Below are positions 7,565 to 14,387 of a DNA stretch of 22,065 bases, piece by piece. The notes under the pieces were generated by a model. It worked only from the letters and a program-made list of their open reading frames with translations, searched no databases and was not told the DNA's origin. Within the stretch, counting starts at the first letter, position 1. Every line of letters starts with the position of its first letter. The DNA is from Candidatus Kerfeldbacteria bacterium (lineage in GTDB: Bacteria; Patescibacteriota; Patescibacteriia; SBBC01; JACPUP01). Where the stretch lies: NCBI GenBank assembly GCA_016192205.1, contig JACPUP010000022.1, forward strand, positions 1 through 22,065, read 5' to 3'. The translations under genes were made by a program, and so were the position numbers.

Positions 7565-9166
7565 CTAACGAACGCCGAGACCGTCGTCCACCGGGCTCCA
7601 TTCCTGCCGCCGTGGCCGCCGCGCCGGCGGATCCATTCGGTAGAGCGGTCGGGTCTCGTACTGCGTGTACGAGGTGTAGCCGCCGTACAGCCAGAGCAGG
7701 CCGATGCTGCCGGGCTGGTGGTCGCGCGGGACGAACGGCCGAACGTTCTTGGCGGATGAGCCGGTTGTGATGATTTGGGCTGACCAGCTCGCGCCGCCGT
7801 TCGCGGTCGTCCAGCGCTCGAGTTCAAAGGCCGCACCGACCTGCTTGGACAAGTACACGACCGCGGGGTTGTTCGGGTCGAGCGCTGCGCCGCCGGAGTA
7901 GAACGGGTCGTCACCGGACTCGTCGATGGAACCGCCGCCGGCGGTGATTTCCGTGTCAAGCCAGCTCGCGCCGGTCCAGCGGGCGTACCGGTAGCGGTGG
8001 TCGCTGGTGCTCGGGAAGTTCGCGTAGGCAATGACCGGCCGCTCCTGGCTGTCGAGCGCGATGTCCCACACCCAGCCGGTTGCACCGACGGCTGCGGCGT
8101 CGTACACGAGGTCAGCGTCGGCGGGCGTGAGCGGCAACTGGGCGACGGTCTTCGCGAGCGTGCCGTCGGCCCGGTAGAACGCGCCGTCGCGGTACGTGAT
8201 GTGGTAGACGTTGTTGACCGCGGATTTTTCCGGATGCGTGTCAGTGAAGGCAATGTCAATGCGGTCACGGCCGTTGGAGGCGTACTTCACATAACTTGGG
8301 ATGTTCGGGCCGGTGTCGATGAGCGTGCGCGCTGTGCCCCAGGTGCCGCCGCCGTCCGGTGAAATGGCGAACGCCGGCTTTCCGTTTTCATTCCGCCAGA
8401 AGAGGTACAGCGCGTCGCCTTCGTCCGGCAGGAAAAACGGGTTTGGATACGTGACCGCAATCGTCCCCGGCACGGTCTGATCCGCGTCCCAGGCGGTGAT
8501 GTCCCCGGGCGCGCTCGAGAGCCGGTAGTACATCGGCGAGCCGGCGTGCTTCGAGTAAAAGACGAGCAGCCGGCCGTCCGGACGGAAAATGACCGACGGG
8601 TTGTCGTGGTCGTCGACCTCGAGTGCGGAACGGACCACGTTCGTCTGGACGGATCCGGAACGATTGTCGTACTTGGCGACAACCACGTCGCCGTTCCAAT
8701 CGATCCACCCGGTGTATGTGAAGTTGCCCACCTGCACGGCGCGCGGATCGCCGAACCAGCTCCACACGCCGCGCTGGGCCAGCGATCCAAATGGTGATGG
8801 CGGAGGTGCTTGCGTGGTGGCGTCTTTCGGTGCGCTCCAGCCCGACGCCAAGCCTACGCCATTCACTGCCTGAACGCGGTAGGTGTGGGTGGTCTGTGGG
8901 AGGAGGCCGGTGTCAGTGAGTGATTCCGTTTCGGCTTGTCCGACGACCTGCCCGTCGCGCTCGACGCGGTAATAGGCGATGCCGGACTCGAAGTCATGTG
9001 AGGGCTGCCAACTCAAATTGATCGTGGCCTGGGTCGTCGCGGTGACCCGAGGCCTTTGTGGGACGGAGGGTGGCGTGTCATCTGGCTCGCTCGTCGTGGC
9101 GGACGGCGGCGCGATGAGCGTCGCGACGAACGCGAGCGGGACGAGCGATTGCAACCATGGGGTCAT
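7565..9166 (-). CDS. Secreted FN3 plus BNR-type beta-propeller protein
   Basis: This 533-residue protein has a signal peptide (1-24, ending APPSA), a fibronectin type III domain at about 33-117 (PPSVPQRPRVTATTQATINL to WSAPKDAT), a Pro-rich linker, and a long beta-rich part (about 125-515). The beta-rich part has Asp-box-like or BNR-like blades (ISPDGGGTWG, TTANGGASWS) and strands such as NPSVIFRPDGRLLVFYSKHA. It resembles BNR_4-type propellers, a fold shared by some polysaccharide lyases and glycan-binding proteins; I cannot place it in an enzyme class. Acting on or binding surface or host glycans is an inference. Its promoter is only 9 nt before the ATG. Confidence 0.8.
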   Translation of the reverse strand: MTPWLQSLVPLAFVATLIAPPSATTSEPDDTPPSVPQRPRVTATTQATINLSWQPSHDFESGIAYYRVERDGQVVGQAETESLTDTGLLPQTTHTYRVQAVNGVGLASGWSAPKDATTQAPPPSPFGSLAQRGVWSWFGDPRAVQVGNFTYTGWIDWNGDVVVAKYDNRSGSVQTNVVRSALEVDDHDNPSVIFRPDGRLLVFYSKHAGSPMYYRLSSAPGDITAWDADQTVPGTIAVTYPNPFFLPDEGDALYLFWRNENGKPAFAISPDGGGTWGTARTLIDTGPNIPSYVKYASNGRDRIDIAFTDTHPEKSAVNNVYHITYRDGAFYRADGTLAKTVAQLPLTPADADLVYDAAAVGATGWVWDIALDSQERPVIAYANFPSTSDHRYRYARWTGASWLDTEITAGGGSIDESGDDPFYSGGAALDPNNPAVVYLSKQVGAAFELERWTTANGGASWSAQIITTGSSAKNVRPFVPRDHQPGSIGLLWLYGGYTSYTQYETRPLYRMDPPARRPRRQEWSPVDDGLGVR

Positions 9167-9175
9167 AGTAGTTGA

Positions 9176-9204
9176 GCTATACCCGATTCAGGGTTGGTTG
9201 GCAA
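9176..9204 (-). promoter_or_regulatory. sigma70-like promoter of the beta-propeller gene
   Basis: On the minus strand TTGCCA (9199-9204) and TATAGC (9176-9181) are 17 nt apart. The -10 ends 9 nt before the ATG at 9166, which predicts a leader of 0-4 nt. Confidence 0.5.
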
Positions 9205-9210
9205 GCGTCG

Positions 9211-9432
9211 CTAGGGGAGCGGTTTGATGAGCTTGAAGCGCGGCTGGCGCTGGCCGTTGACCTCCACGTCCTCTAGGAACATGGCCTTCGGCCGGACGAA
9301 CAAACCATAGTCGCCGGAGAGCGCGCGGTACACGACAAGCATTTCCTCGGTTTCGGAATGCATGGCTTCGCCCAGGACGAGGTAGTCGTTGCCTTTGTAG
9401 TGCCGGTAGATGCCGCGTTGCGCGTGGTTCAT
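9211..9432 (-). CDS. DUF1653 family protein
   Basis: This complete 73-residue cytoplasmic protein has GIYRHYKGNDYLVLGEAMHS, then ETEEMLVVYRALSGDYGLFV and RPKAMFLEDVEVNG. This is the full pattern of DUF1653 (G-x-YRHYKG, A-x-H-x-ET, VVY, G-L-x-VRP, MF-x-E-x-V). The family's biochemical role is unknown to me. It ends 44 nt before the propeller gene, whose own promoter lies in that gap, so they need not be co-transcribed. A TAGACT box lies about 30 nt before its start. It is divergent from the cupredoxin gene. Confidence 0.88.
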   Translation of the reverse strand: MNHAQRGIYRHYKGNDYLVLGEAMHSETEEMLVVYRALSGDYGLFVRPKAMFLEDVEVNGQRQPRFKLIKPLP

Positions 9433-9486
9433 CGTGTGGTTTCAAGATCGGGCGCAGTTGGAGTCTAGCAGACCTTCTGCTCGGTG

Positions 9487-9516
9487 TTGAGGAACGTGAG
9501 GAAGGTGTGCTAGACT
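9487..9516 (+). promoter_or_regulatory. Possible promoter of the cupredoxin gene
   Basis: TTGAGG (9487-9492) and TAGACT (9511-9516) are 18 nt apart; CATAAT at 9519-9524 is an alternative -10. A good SD (GGAGGAAGGAG) lies 4 nt before the ATG at 9571, so this gene has a normal leader. Confidence 0.4.
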
Positions 9517-9570
9517 TGCATAATCTCCTATTCGTCGTAGGGATAGGGCAGATGGGGAGGAAGGAGCCGT

Positions 9571-10227
9571 ATGCGTTATCGTTCACCATCGCGTTACTTG
9601 TCCGTCCACCGTCCTGGCAACGCAGCGCTCTGGGTCATTTTGGCCGTCGTTGGTATTGCTATTATCGTTGCCGCGGTGCTGCTCACCCGCGAGCAGGAGG
9701 CGACGAATGCCAACATTAACGGCAATGCAAACACCTCGGGTGACGCTGGCGCGAACACGAATGCCGCGAGGAATGTCAACACGACGCTGGAGACGAATAC
9801 GAACACAACGACGAACTCCGCGACGACCAACGTGAACACGAATACTTCCACCCCGGCGAGCAACACGAACACGGCGACAAATACAAACACGAATGCCGCG
9901 ACGAATCCCTCAACCACCAATGCCAATACATCAGCCACAGCGCCGAAGACCGCAGAAGTCTCAATGACCTCGTCTGGCTTCTCGCCGCGTTCGGTCACCA
10001 TCAAAGTCGGGGACACCGTGCGCTGGACGAACAACTCCGGCAGTCTGGCGTACCCCGCGCCAGTTTTCCACCCAACCCACCGCGCGTACGCCGGCATCTG
10101 GGACGATGACGGCACCGGCCAGGTTGCCAACGGCCAGACGTACTCGTTCACGTTCGACACGGCCGGCACGTACCAGTACCACGACCACCTCCGCCCGGAG
10201 CGGACTGGCACGGTTATCGTGGAGTAG
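9571..10227 (+). CDS. Membrane-anchored cupredoxin-fold protein with Asn/Thr linker, copper Cys absent
   Basis: This 218-residue protein has a TM anchor (about 19-41), an extremely biased Asn/Thr/Ala linker (about 44-128, many TNTNT and NANT units), and a C-terminal cupredoxin-like domain (about 130-218: EVSMTSSGFSPRSVTIKVGD, TVRWTN, GQTYSFTFDTAGTYQYHDHL, TGTVIV). In blue-copper proteins the last loop reads Y-x-C-x-x-H-x-x-M. Here it is Y-H-D-H-L-R-P-E-R (H204, H206), so the Cys and Met ligands are missing. A His pair is also present in VFHPTH (167, 170). It may bind a metal through histidines (type 2-like) or serve structurally. A strong SD fixes the start. The bias of the linker suggests a surface-exposed, possibly glycosylated stalk. 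Confidence 0.82.
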   Translation: MRYRSPSRYLSVHRPGNAALWVILAVVGIAIIVAAVLLTREQEATNANINGNANTSGDAGANTNAARNVNTTLETNTNTTTNSATTNVNTNTSTPASNTNTATNTNTNAATNPSTTNANTSATAPKTAEVSMTSSGFSPRSVTIKVGDTVRWTNNSGSLAYPAPVFHPTHRAYAGIWDDDGTGQVANGQTYSFTFDTAGTYQYHDHLRPERTGTVIVE

Positions 10228-10272
10228 TCGGCGTCCGGGCGTCTTTCACCGAGCGTTTCAGCGCGCGGGCGA

Positions 10273-10485
10273 TTACGGCGTCAACGAATCAACTTCCTCG
10301 AGGTCGCGGAGCGCTTCGTCGAGGTTATCGTCTTCGTCGGGGGTCACGGATGCATTCGTCGTGACGGTCGTGGTGGCCGGGGGAGCCGGTTGATTGGTCG
10401 CGGCCGGCTGACGCAGGACGTACCAGGCGGCCAGACCGACGGCGGCGAGGACGACGATGACGAGGAAGATGAGGACGGGACGCAT
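10273..10485 (-). CDS. Small single-TM protein of unknown function
   Basis: This 70-residue protein has one N-terminal helix (MRPVLIFLVIVVLAAVGLAA), then a Pro/Thr/Asn-rich segment (about 27-49) and an acidic tail (DEDDNLDEALRDLEEVDSLT). It begins 5 nt after the stop of the thrombospondin-like gene, so it is almost surely its operon partner. I know no family for it. The tail would lie outside the cell if the helix is a signal anchor (inference). No SD is visible. Confidence 0.65.
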   Translation of the reverse strand: MRPVLIFLVIVVLAAVGLAAWYVLRQPAATNQPAPPATTTVTTNASVTPDEDDNLDEALRDLEEVDSLTP

Positions 10486-10490
10486 AGTGT

Positions 10491-11528
10491 TTATTGTGTC
10501 TGGTCGCGCACGCGGTCGAGGAAGGCTCGCCAGGCCTGCCGGACGTTGAGAATCAGTTGTCGGCGCTCGGCCGTGGTCGGGGCGGCGTCAAAGGCCTGTT
10601 TTTTCCCCTCGACGGTCGTGATGAAATCAGCTACGGCATCGAGGTCGGCGCCGCGTTCACCCAAGCCCTCGGCCCGCTGCTCTAAGTCGTAGAACCGGAA
10701 CTTGATGAGGTCGTAGACTTGGTTCTGGAGGTCGCCCGCGCAGTCGGCGCGGGCCTGGCCGGTTTGGCCGCGGCAGGCCTGGGCGAGCTCGCGCACGGAT
10801 TGTCCGATGTTGAGCACGCGGCGGGCGCAGGCGAAGCGGCCCTCGCCAACCGGTTCGGACCAGCAGGGTTGGTAGCCGCGGTAGTAGCGGATGCACGCTT
10901 GGCGCGCGTCGCCCTCGGCTTGCGTCCGGCACTCCTCCGGCAGGTACTCGATCTCCAGCTCCCGCGTCAGCCCGGCCGGGGTCAGGTTGAGACGGCAGCG
11001 CACCCGTTCGCGGAGCGTCGCCAGCCGGCCGCACTGGAGCCGCTGACAGGATCGGAACTGCTCGGGCGGCCGCGTCGCCACGGCCGGACAGTCGTCCGTC
11101 AGACTGCAGGCGCGCTCCTGGCGGCCGTCCGCGTCGCAGTCCGCCGACCAGTCGCCGCAGGTCCAGGTGTCTTCGCCGCAGGCAGGGCTGGGCGCGGCTG
11201 TGTTCGTGACCGCCGGGCGACTCGTGTTCGTCGCGCCGGTGCTCGGGCTGTCCGTGGTGGCATCACCCGCGTTGGTGTTCGCCACCGGCGGGGTGCAGGA
11301 TTGCTCTTCGTCCGGCTTGGGCGTGTTCGCGGTTGAGCAGTCGAAGGTCAGCGTGCAAGTGCGCACTTGTCGTCCGGCCGTTGAGCACGTGCTCCAATCC
11401 GTGCAGCTCCACGTGTCCGCCGCGCAGGTCGGGGTTGAGCCGCCGCTGCCGCCGCCCACGGCCAGAACGCCGCTGGCGACGAGGGTCGCGCCGACGGCCA
11501 GAGTGATAATGCTGACGATTCTCCGCAT
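10491..11528 (-). CDS. Secreted protein with two thrombospondin type 1-like repeats
   Basis: This 345-residue protein has a signal peptide or anchor (1-23), then two Cys-rich motifs. The first is at about 34-79 (WSCTDWSTCSTAGRQVRTC), the second at about 116-162 (WTCGDWSADCDADGRQERAC); both follow the W-x-C/W..C...G.Q.R.C order of TSP1 repeats. Between them is a Thr/Asn/Ala/Pro linker (about 82-114). The C-terminal part (about 165-345) is helical, with paired cysteines. Its role is probably adhesion or scaffolding on the cell surface (inference from domain type). It is the first gene of a two-gene unit. The promoter TTGACG-17-TATCGT lies 11 nt before the ATG. Confidence 0.8.
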   Translation of the reverse strand: MRRIVSIITLAVGATLVASGVLAVGGGSGGSTPTCAADTWSCTDWSTCSTAGRQVRTCTLTFDCSTANTPKPDEEQSCTPPVANTNAGDATTDSPSTGATNTSRPAVTNTAAPSPACGEDTWTCGDWSADCDADGRQERACSLTDDCPAVATRPPEQFRSCQRLQCGRLATLRERVRCRLNLTPAGLTRELEIEYLPEECRTQAEGDARQACIRYYRGYQPCWSEPVGEGRFACARRVLNIGQSVRELAQACRGQTGQARADCAGDLQNQVYDLIKFRFYDLEQRAEGLGERGADLDAVADFITTVEGKKQAFDAAPTTAERRQLILNVRQAWRAFLDRVRDQTQ

Positions 11529-11539
11529 GGCTACCGTGA

Positions 11540-11568
11540 ACGATAGCCAGGCAGCGACCGGCCGTCAA
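11540..11568 (-). promoter_or_regulatory. sigma70-like promoter of the thrombospondin-like gene
   Basis: On the minus strand TTGACG (11563-11568) and TATCGT (11540-11545) are 17 nt apart. The -10 ends 11 nt before the start codon, so the leader would be about 5 nt or less. Confidence 0.5.
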
Positions 11569-11662
11569 CCCATCCGGCCCCCTTGTTTTGTTTTCCCGCC
11601 GAAGAGCGCTGTCGCCATGGCACTTGGCGCGTCGGTGCCTTGAGCGAAGGAGGGCCTGCCCT

Positions 11663-13426
11663 TCACCCGATAAACCCGCCGGCCTGGAGCGACCAGAGCT
11701 TTTGGTAGAGCCCGTCCTGCTGCTTGAGCAGGTCAGCGTGCGCGCCCTCTTCCTTGATGCGGCCGTCCTCGACCACGACGATGCGGTCCATTTTGTTGAT
11801 GGTCGAGAGCCGGTGGGCGATGACGATGGTGGTCTTGCCTTCCATGAGCCTGGCCAGCGCGTCTTGAATCATTGCCTCCACGTGCGAGTCGAGCGAGCTC
11901 GTGGCCTCGTCGAGCACCAGGATGGGTGCGTTTTTGAGAATCGCCCGCGCAATGGCCACGCGCTGGCGCTCGCCGCCCGAGAGCTTCACCCCGCGTTCGC
12001 CAACGTAGGTGTCAAAGCCGTTCGGTAGCCGCGTGATGAACTCGTCGCAGTGCGCGGCGCGGGCCGCGGCCCCGACCTCCTCATCGCTGGCGTGGGCTTG
12101 GCCGTAGCGAATGTTTTCCTTGAGCGTGCGGTGGAAGAGCACCGGGTCCTGCGGCACGAACGCCATGGCACGGCGGAGCGAGCCCTGGGTGACGTCGGCG
12201 ACGTCTTGGCCGTCAATGAGAATCTTCCCCGCGTCTTTGTCGAAGAAGCGGAACAGCAGGCCGACAATGGTTGTTTTGCCGGCGCCGCTCGGACCGACCA
12301 AGCCGATTTTCTCGCCGGGTGCCACGGCCAGCGAAAAGTCGCGCACGACCGCGCGCGTCTTATGATAGGCGAAGGTCACATGCTCAAACCGCACCTCGCC
12401 CCTCGAAACAGCCAACGCTTTCGCTCCGCGCTTGTCCTGCACCTCGTGCGGGAGCATGAGCATGTCCGTCATCTCCTCGGCGTTCGCCAGGTCGCGGTAC
12501 ACCCGCTGCACCATGTGGCCGAACTGCCAGATGTTCAGCAGCACGGCGATGAGGTAGGCTTGGATGAGGGCGAAGTCGCCGATGGAGAGCTGGCCCGCCT
12601 CCCACTGCCGGATGGCAATGAAGAACACGGCGAGTTCCAGCGCGGCCATGAGCATGGACTGGACTGATTCAAAGCGCGCGTTCAAGTCGTACACGAAGGT
12701 GAGCTTCTGCCGCAAGCGGCTCGTGATGGCGCGAAAGCCTTGGGACTCGGCTGCTGCTGCGCTGAACAGCTTGACGTTCTGTTGGTTTGTGACCGTATCG
12801 GCCAAGTACCCGGACGCCTCGGAATCGATGCGGGCGTTTTCCAAGTCGTACTTCAAGCGGTACATGGCGAACACGTAACTCAGGCCGAGGAACAGCACGA
12901 GCCAGCCCAGCGTCAGCGCGCCGATGAGTGGGTACCAGGAAAAGAGGACAACGCTCACGACGACGATCCGCACCACGAGCGGCAAAAAGTCGAAGGCGAG
13001 GCGGTCCTGCGTGTTTTCGAATGAGCTGAGCAGCCGGTTCGCCTTGCGCACGATCGAGCCCACGAACCGGTTGACGAAGAAATTGAACGAGTGGCCGTGG
13101 AGGTAGTCGAAGTTGTCGTTGTCCATCCGCTCGAGCGTCCGCGGCTGGAACCGGTTGAACGTCAGCGCGGCCAGGTAAAAGATTGCCTGCTTGACGAGGT
13201 TCAAGCCCAGCACGATGAGCACGATACGAATGAGGTCGGTCGCAATCGCCGCTGGGTTGCCGATGCTCGATTCCAAAAGGTCGAAGAATTTCTTGTAGAA
13301 GAGCGGCGGCACGAGCCCGATGACGAACGAGACCGTGAAGCCGAGGTAGCAAACGAGGCCGAGTTTTCGCTCTGTTCCGGCGTAGCGCCAGAAGAGCTTG
13401 ATGGTGTTGCGCGTCGTGTCTTTCAT
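11663..13426 (-). CDS. ABC exporter, fused membrane and ATPase domains (ABCB/MsbA type)
   Basis: This 587-residue half-transporter is expected to act as a homo- or heterodimer in the cytoplasmic membrane. The N-terminal part (about 1-330) has six helices typical of type IV ABC exporters. The ATPase domain has Walker A GPSGAGKTT (about 376-384), Q-loop FVPQDP, signature LSGGERQRVAIARAI (about 478-492), Walker B ILVLDEATSSLD and switch IVIAHRLST. All key residues are intact. The substrate cannot be told: lipid, peptide or drug are all possible. Upstream, about 75 nt away, lies the end of the tRNA-Ser region on the same strand, with a hairpin between. Confidence 0.92.
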   Translation of the reverse strand: MKDTTRNTIKLFWRYAGTERKLGLVCYLGFTVSFVIGLVPPLFYKKFFDLLESSIGNPAAIATDLIRIVLIVLGLNLVKQAIFYLAALTFNRFQPRTLERMDNDNFDYLHGHSFNFFVNRFVGSIVRKANRLLSSFENTQDRLAFDFLPLVVRIVVVSVVLFSWYPLIGALTLGWLVLFLGLSYVFAMYRLKYDLENARIDSEASGYLADTVTNQQNVKLFSAAAAESQGFRAITSRLRQKLTFVYDLNARFESVQSMLMAALELAVFFIAIRQWEAGQLSIGDFALIQAYLIAVLLNIWQFGHMVQRVYRDLANAEEMTDMLMLPHEVQDKRGAKALAVSRGEVRFEHVTFAYHKTRAVVRDFSLAVAPGEKIGLVGPSGAGKTTIVGLLFRFFDKDAGKILIDGQDVADVTQGSLRRAMAFVPQDPVLFHRTLKENIRYGQAHASDEEVGAAARAAHCDEFITRLPNGFDTYVGERGVKLSGGERQRVAIARAILKNAPILVLDEATSSLDSHVEAMIQDALARLMEGKTTIVIAHRLSTINKMDRIVVVEDGRIKEEGAHADLLKQQDGLYQKLWSLQAGGFIG

Positions 13427-13442
13427 ACGAGGTCAGGAAATA

Positions 13443-13460
13443 GCCCGAGGTCATTCGGGC
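13443..13460 (-). terminator. Hairpin between tRNA-Ser and the ABC exporter
   Basis: GCCCGA (13443-13448) pairs with TCGGGC (13455-13460), loop 6 nt. It lies 17 nt before the ABC exporter start and 42 nt after the tRNA 3' end. No U-run follows, so it may be an RNA end-processing stem or a weak terminator. A related hairpin lies at 18910-18926. Confidence 0.35.
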
Positions 13461-13501
13461 ATTCAAGATGGCTTACCAGCTGAAGTCGTGTCCAAGGCTG
13501 G

Positions 13502-13740
13502 CGGAGGAGGTGAGATTCGAACTCACGGTACCCTTGCGGATACTCGGCTTTTCGAGAGCCGTGCCTTTCCCGCCCCCTACGTTTTTCTTGAAAGGCAGGC
13601 GGGATCCCGCACCAGAGCGGAGGGGGCGAGATTCGAACTCGCGATACCCTTGCGGGCATACTGGTTTTCGAGACCAGCCCTTTCAACCACTCAGGCACCC
13701 CTCCGCTCTGGTGCGGTGACAACCACTCGGCCACTCCTCC
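13502..13740 (-). tRNA. tRNA-Ser(CGA), interrupted in the D-loop by 151 bp holding another tRNA-Ser
   Basis: The 5' part (13740-13721: acceptor GGAGGAG, TG, D-stem GCC, GAGTGGTT) and the 3' part (13569-13502: GAAA, D-stem GGC, anticodon arm CGGCT-CTCGAAA-AGCCG, long variable arm, T-arm GTGAG-TTCGAAT-CTCAC, acceptor CTCCTCC, G73) join into a perfect 88-nt class II tRNA. All stems then pair fully. The anticodon is CGA. Between the parts lie exactly 151 nt (13570-13720). The acceptor halves match each other and not the inner tRNA, so this is one gene split by an insertion. CCA is not encoded. Whether it still yields a tRNA is unknown; it would need removal of the insert. Confidence 0.8.
13618..13704 (-). 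tRNA. tRNA-Ser(CGA), intact, nested inside the other tRNA-Ser
   Basis: This is a complete 87-nt class II tRNA: acceptor GGAGGGG/CCCCTCC, D-arm CCT-loop-AGG, anticodon arm CTGGT-CTCGAAA-ACCAG with anticodon CGA, an 18-nt variable arm with a CCC/GGG stem, T-arm GCGAG-TTCGAAT-CTCGC, G73. The acceptor helix goes on outward for 12 more pairs: plus-strand CCGCACCAGAG at 13607-13617 against CTCTGGTGCGG at 13706-13716, plus the G73-C pair. CCA is not encoded. It reads UCG codons, as the interrupted copy would. Confidence 0.92.
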
Positions 13741-13779
13741 GTTTTGGTGCGGGGTCAGCCACCTTTCGAGGGCGACGCC

Positions 13780-13808
13780 ATTCTAATTGAAAACAAACGG
13801 GATATCAA
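13780..13808 (-). promoter_or_regulatory. Promoter of the tRNA-Ser locus
   Basis: On the minus strand TTGATA (13803-13808) and TAGAAT (13780-13785) are 17 nt apart, placing the start about 30 nt before the outer tRNA 5' end. The whole nested locus would be made as one precursor. Confidence 0.6.
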
Positions 13809-13813
13809 CCCGG

Positions 13814-13840
13814 ACCCTATACCCTAAACCCTATACCCTC
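13814..13840. repeat. Short CCCTAWA repeat overlapping a gene end
   Basis: CCCTATA, CCCTAAA, CCCTATA and CCCTCCA units follow each other. The last codons and stop of the methyltransferase gene (GGYRV, TAG) lie within this run. It looks telomere-like but is too short and internal to be one. Confidence 0.5.
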
Positions 13841-14381
13841 CACCCTTCACATACACCCACAGCCGAATCCGCTCATTGTGGGGGTCGATGACGCTGCCGG
13901 CCACCGGCCACGAGGGGAATTGGAAGGTATACGAGTACATGCGGCTGCCCGGCCGAAGTTCCCGTTGCAGTTTGTTTTCGAGCCGCGGCATCACGCTGCC
14001 GATGAGGTAGCCGTACAAAACGTCCGCCTCGTCGAGCGGCACCTCAAAAAAGTCTCGTCGGATGATAGCGACGTTGCGGAGCCGCATGGTCCGCAACCGC
14101 GCCAGGAGCAGCGGCCACCAGGCCACTTCGTACCCGACGCACCGAACCCGGGGGAATTGCCGCGCCAGTGCGGCCAAAAGCCGAGCGTCCCCGCAGCCGA
14201 GTTCAACGACGGTCGCACCGTCGGGCAGAGTGAGGTTCCGTACCAGCCAGTCGCGCACCCACCGCGGCGAGGTCACGAACGGGATGCGCACGCGCACAAT
14301 TGAAAGAAGCGCGTTGAGCGCGAGGAGTACGGCGAATATGCCGACGGTCAGGACGACGAGCAGGAAGGCGAGGGTGCCCAT
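13824..14381 (-). CDS. Membrane-anchored SAM-dependent methyltransferase
   Basis: This 185-residue protein has an N-terminal TM helix (about 3-28), then a class I methyltransferase core. Motif I is VVELGCGDARLLAALA (about 57-72), then VRCVGYEVAWWPLLLARLR (acidic end of strand 2) and VAIIRRDFFEVPLDEADVLYGYL. It is similar in layout to small membrane-bound methyltransferases that modify lysines of membrane ATPase subunits, but the substrate is not certain. It starts 6 nt after the EndoQ-like gene and is probably in the same unit. The C-terminus runs into a simple repeat. Confidence 0.8.
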   Translation of the reverse strand: MGTLAFLLVVLTVGIFAVLLALNALLSIVRVRIPFVTSPRWVRDWLVRNLTLPDGATVVELGCGDARLLAALARQFPRVRCVGYEVAWWPLLLARLRTMRLRNVAIIRRDFFEVPLDEADVLYGYLIGSVMPRLENKLQRELRPGSRMYSYTFQFPSWPVAGSVIDPHNERIRLWVYVKGGGYRV

Positions 14382-14387
14382 GAGGTT

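Noticed and set aside
7345..8268. 307-codon ORF antisense frame within the propeller gene
   Set aside because: Thr/Ser/Arg-rich out-of-frame shadow of the FN3/propeller gene.
13814..13840. CCCTAWA run considered as a telomere
   Set aside because: Only about four units, inside the chromosome, with normal genes on both sides.
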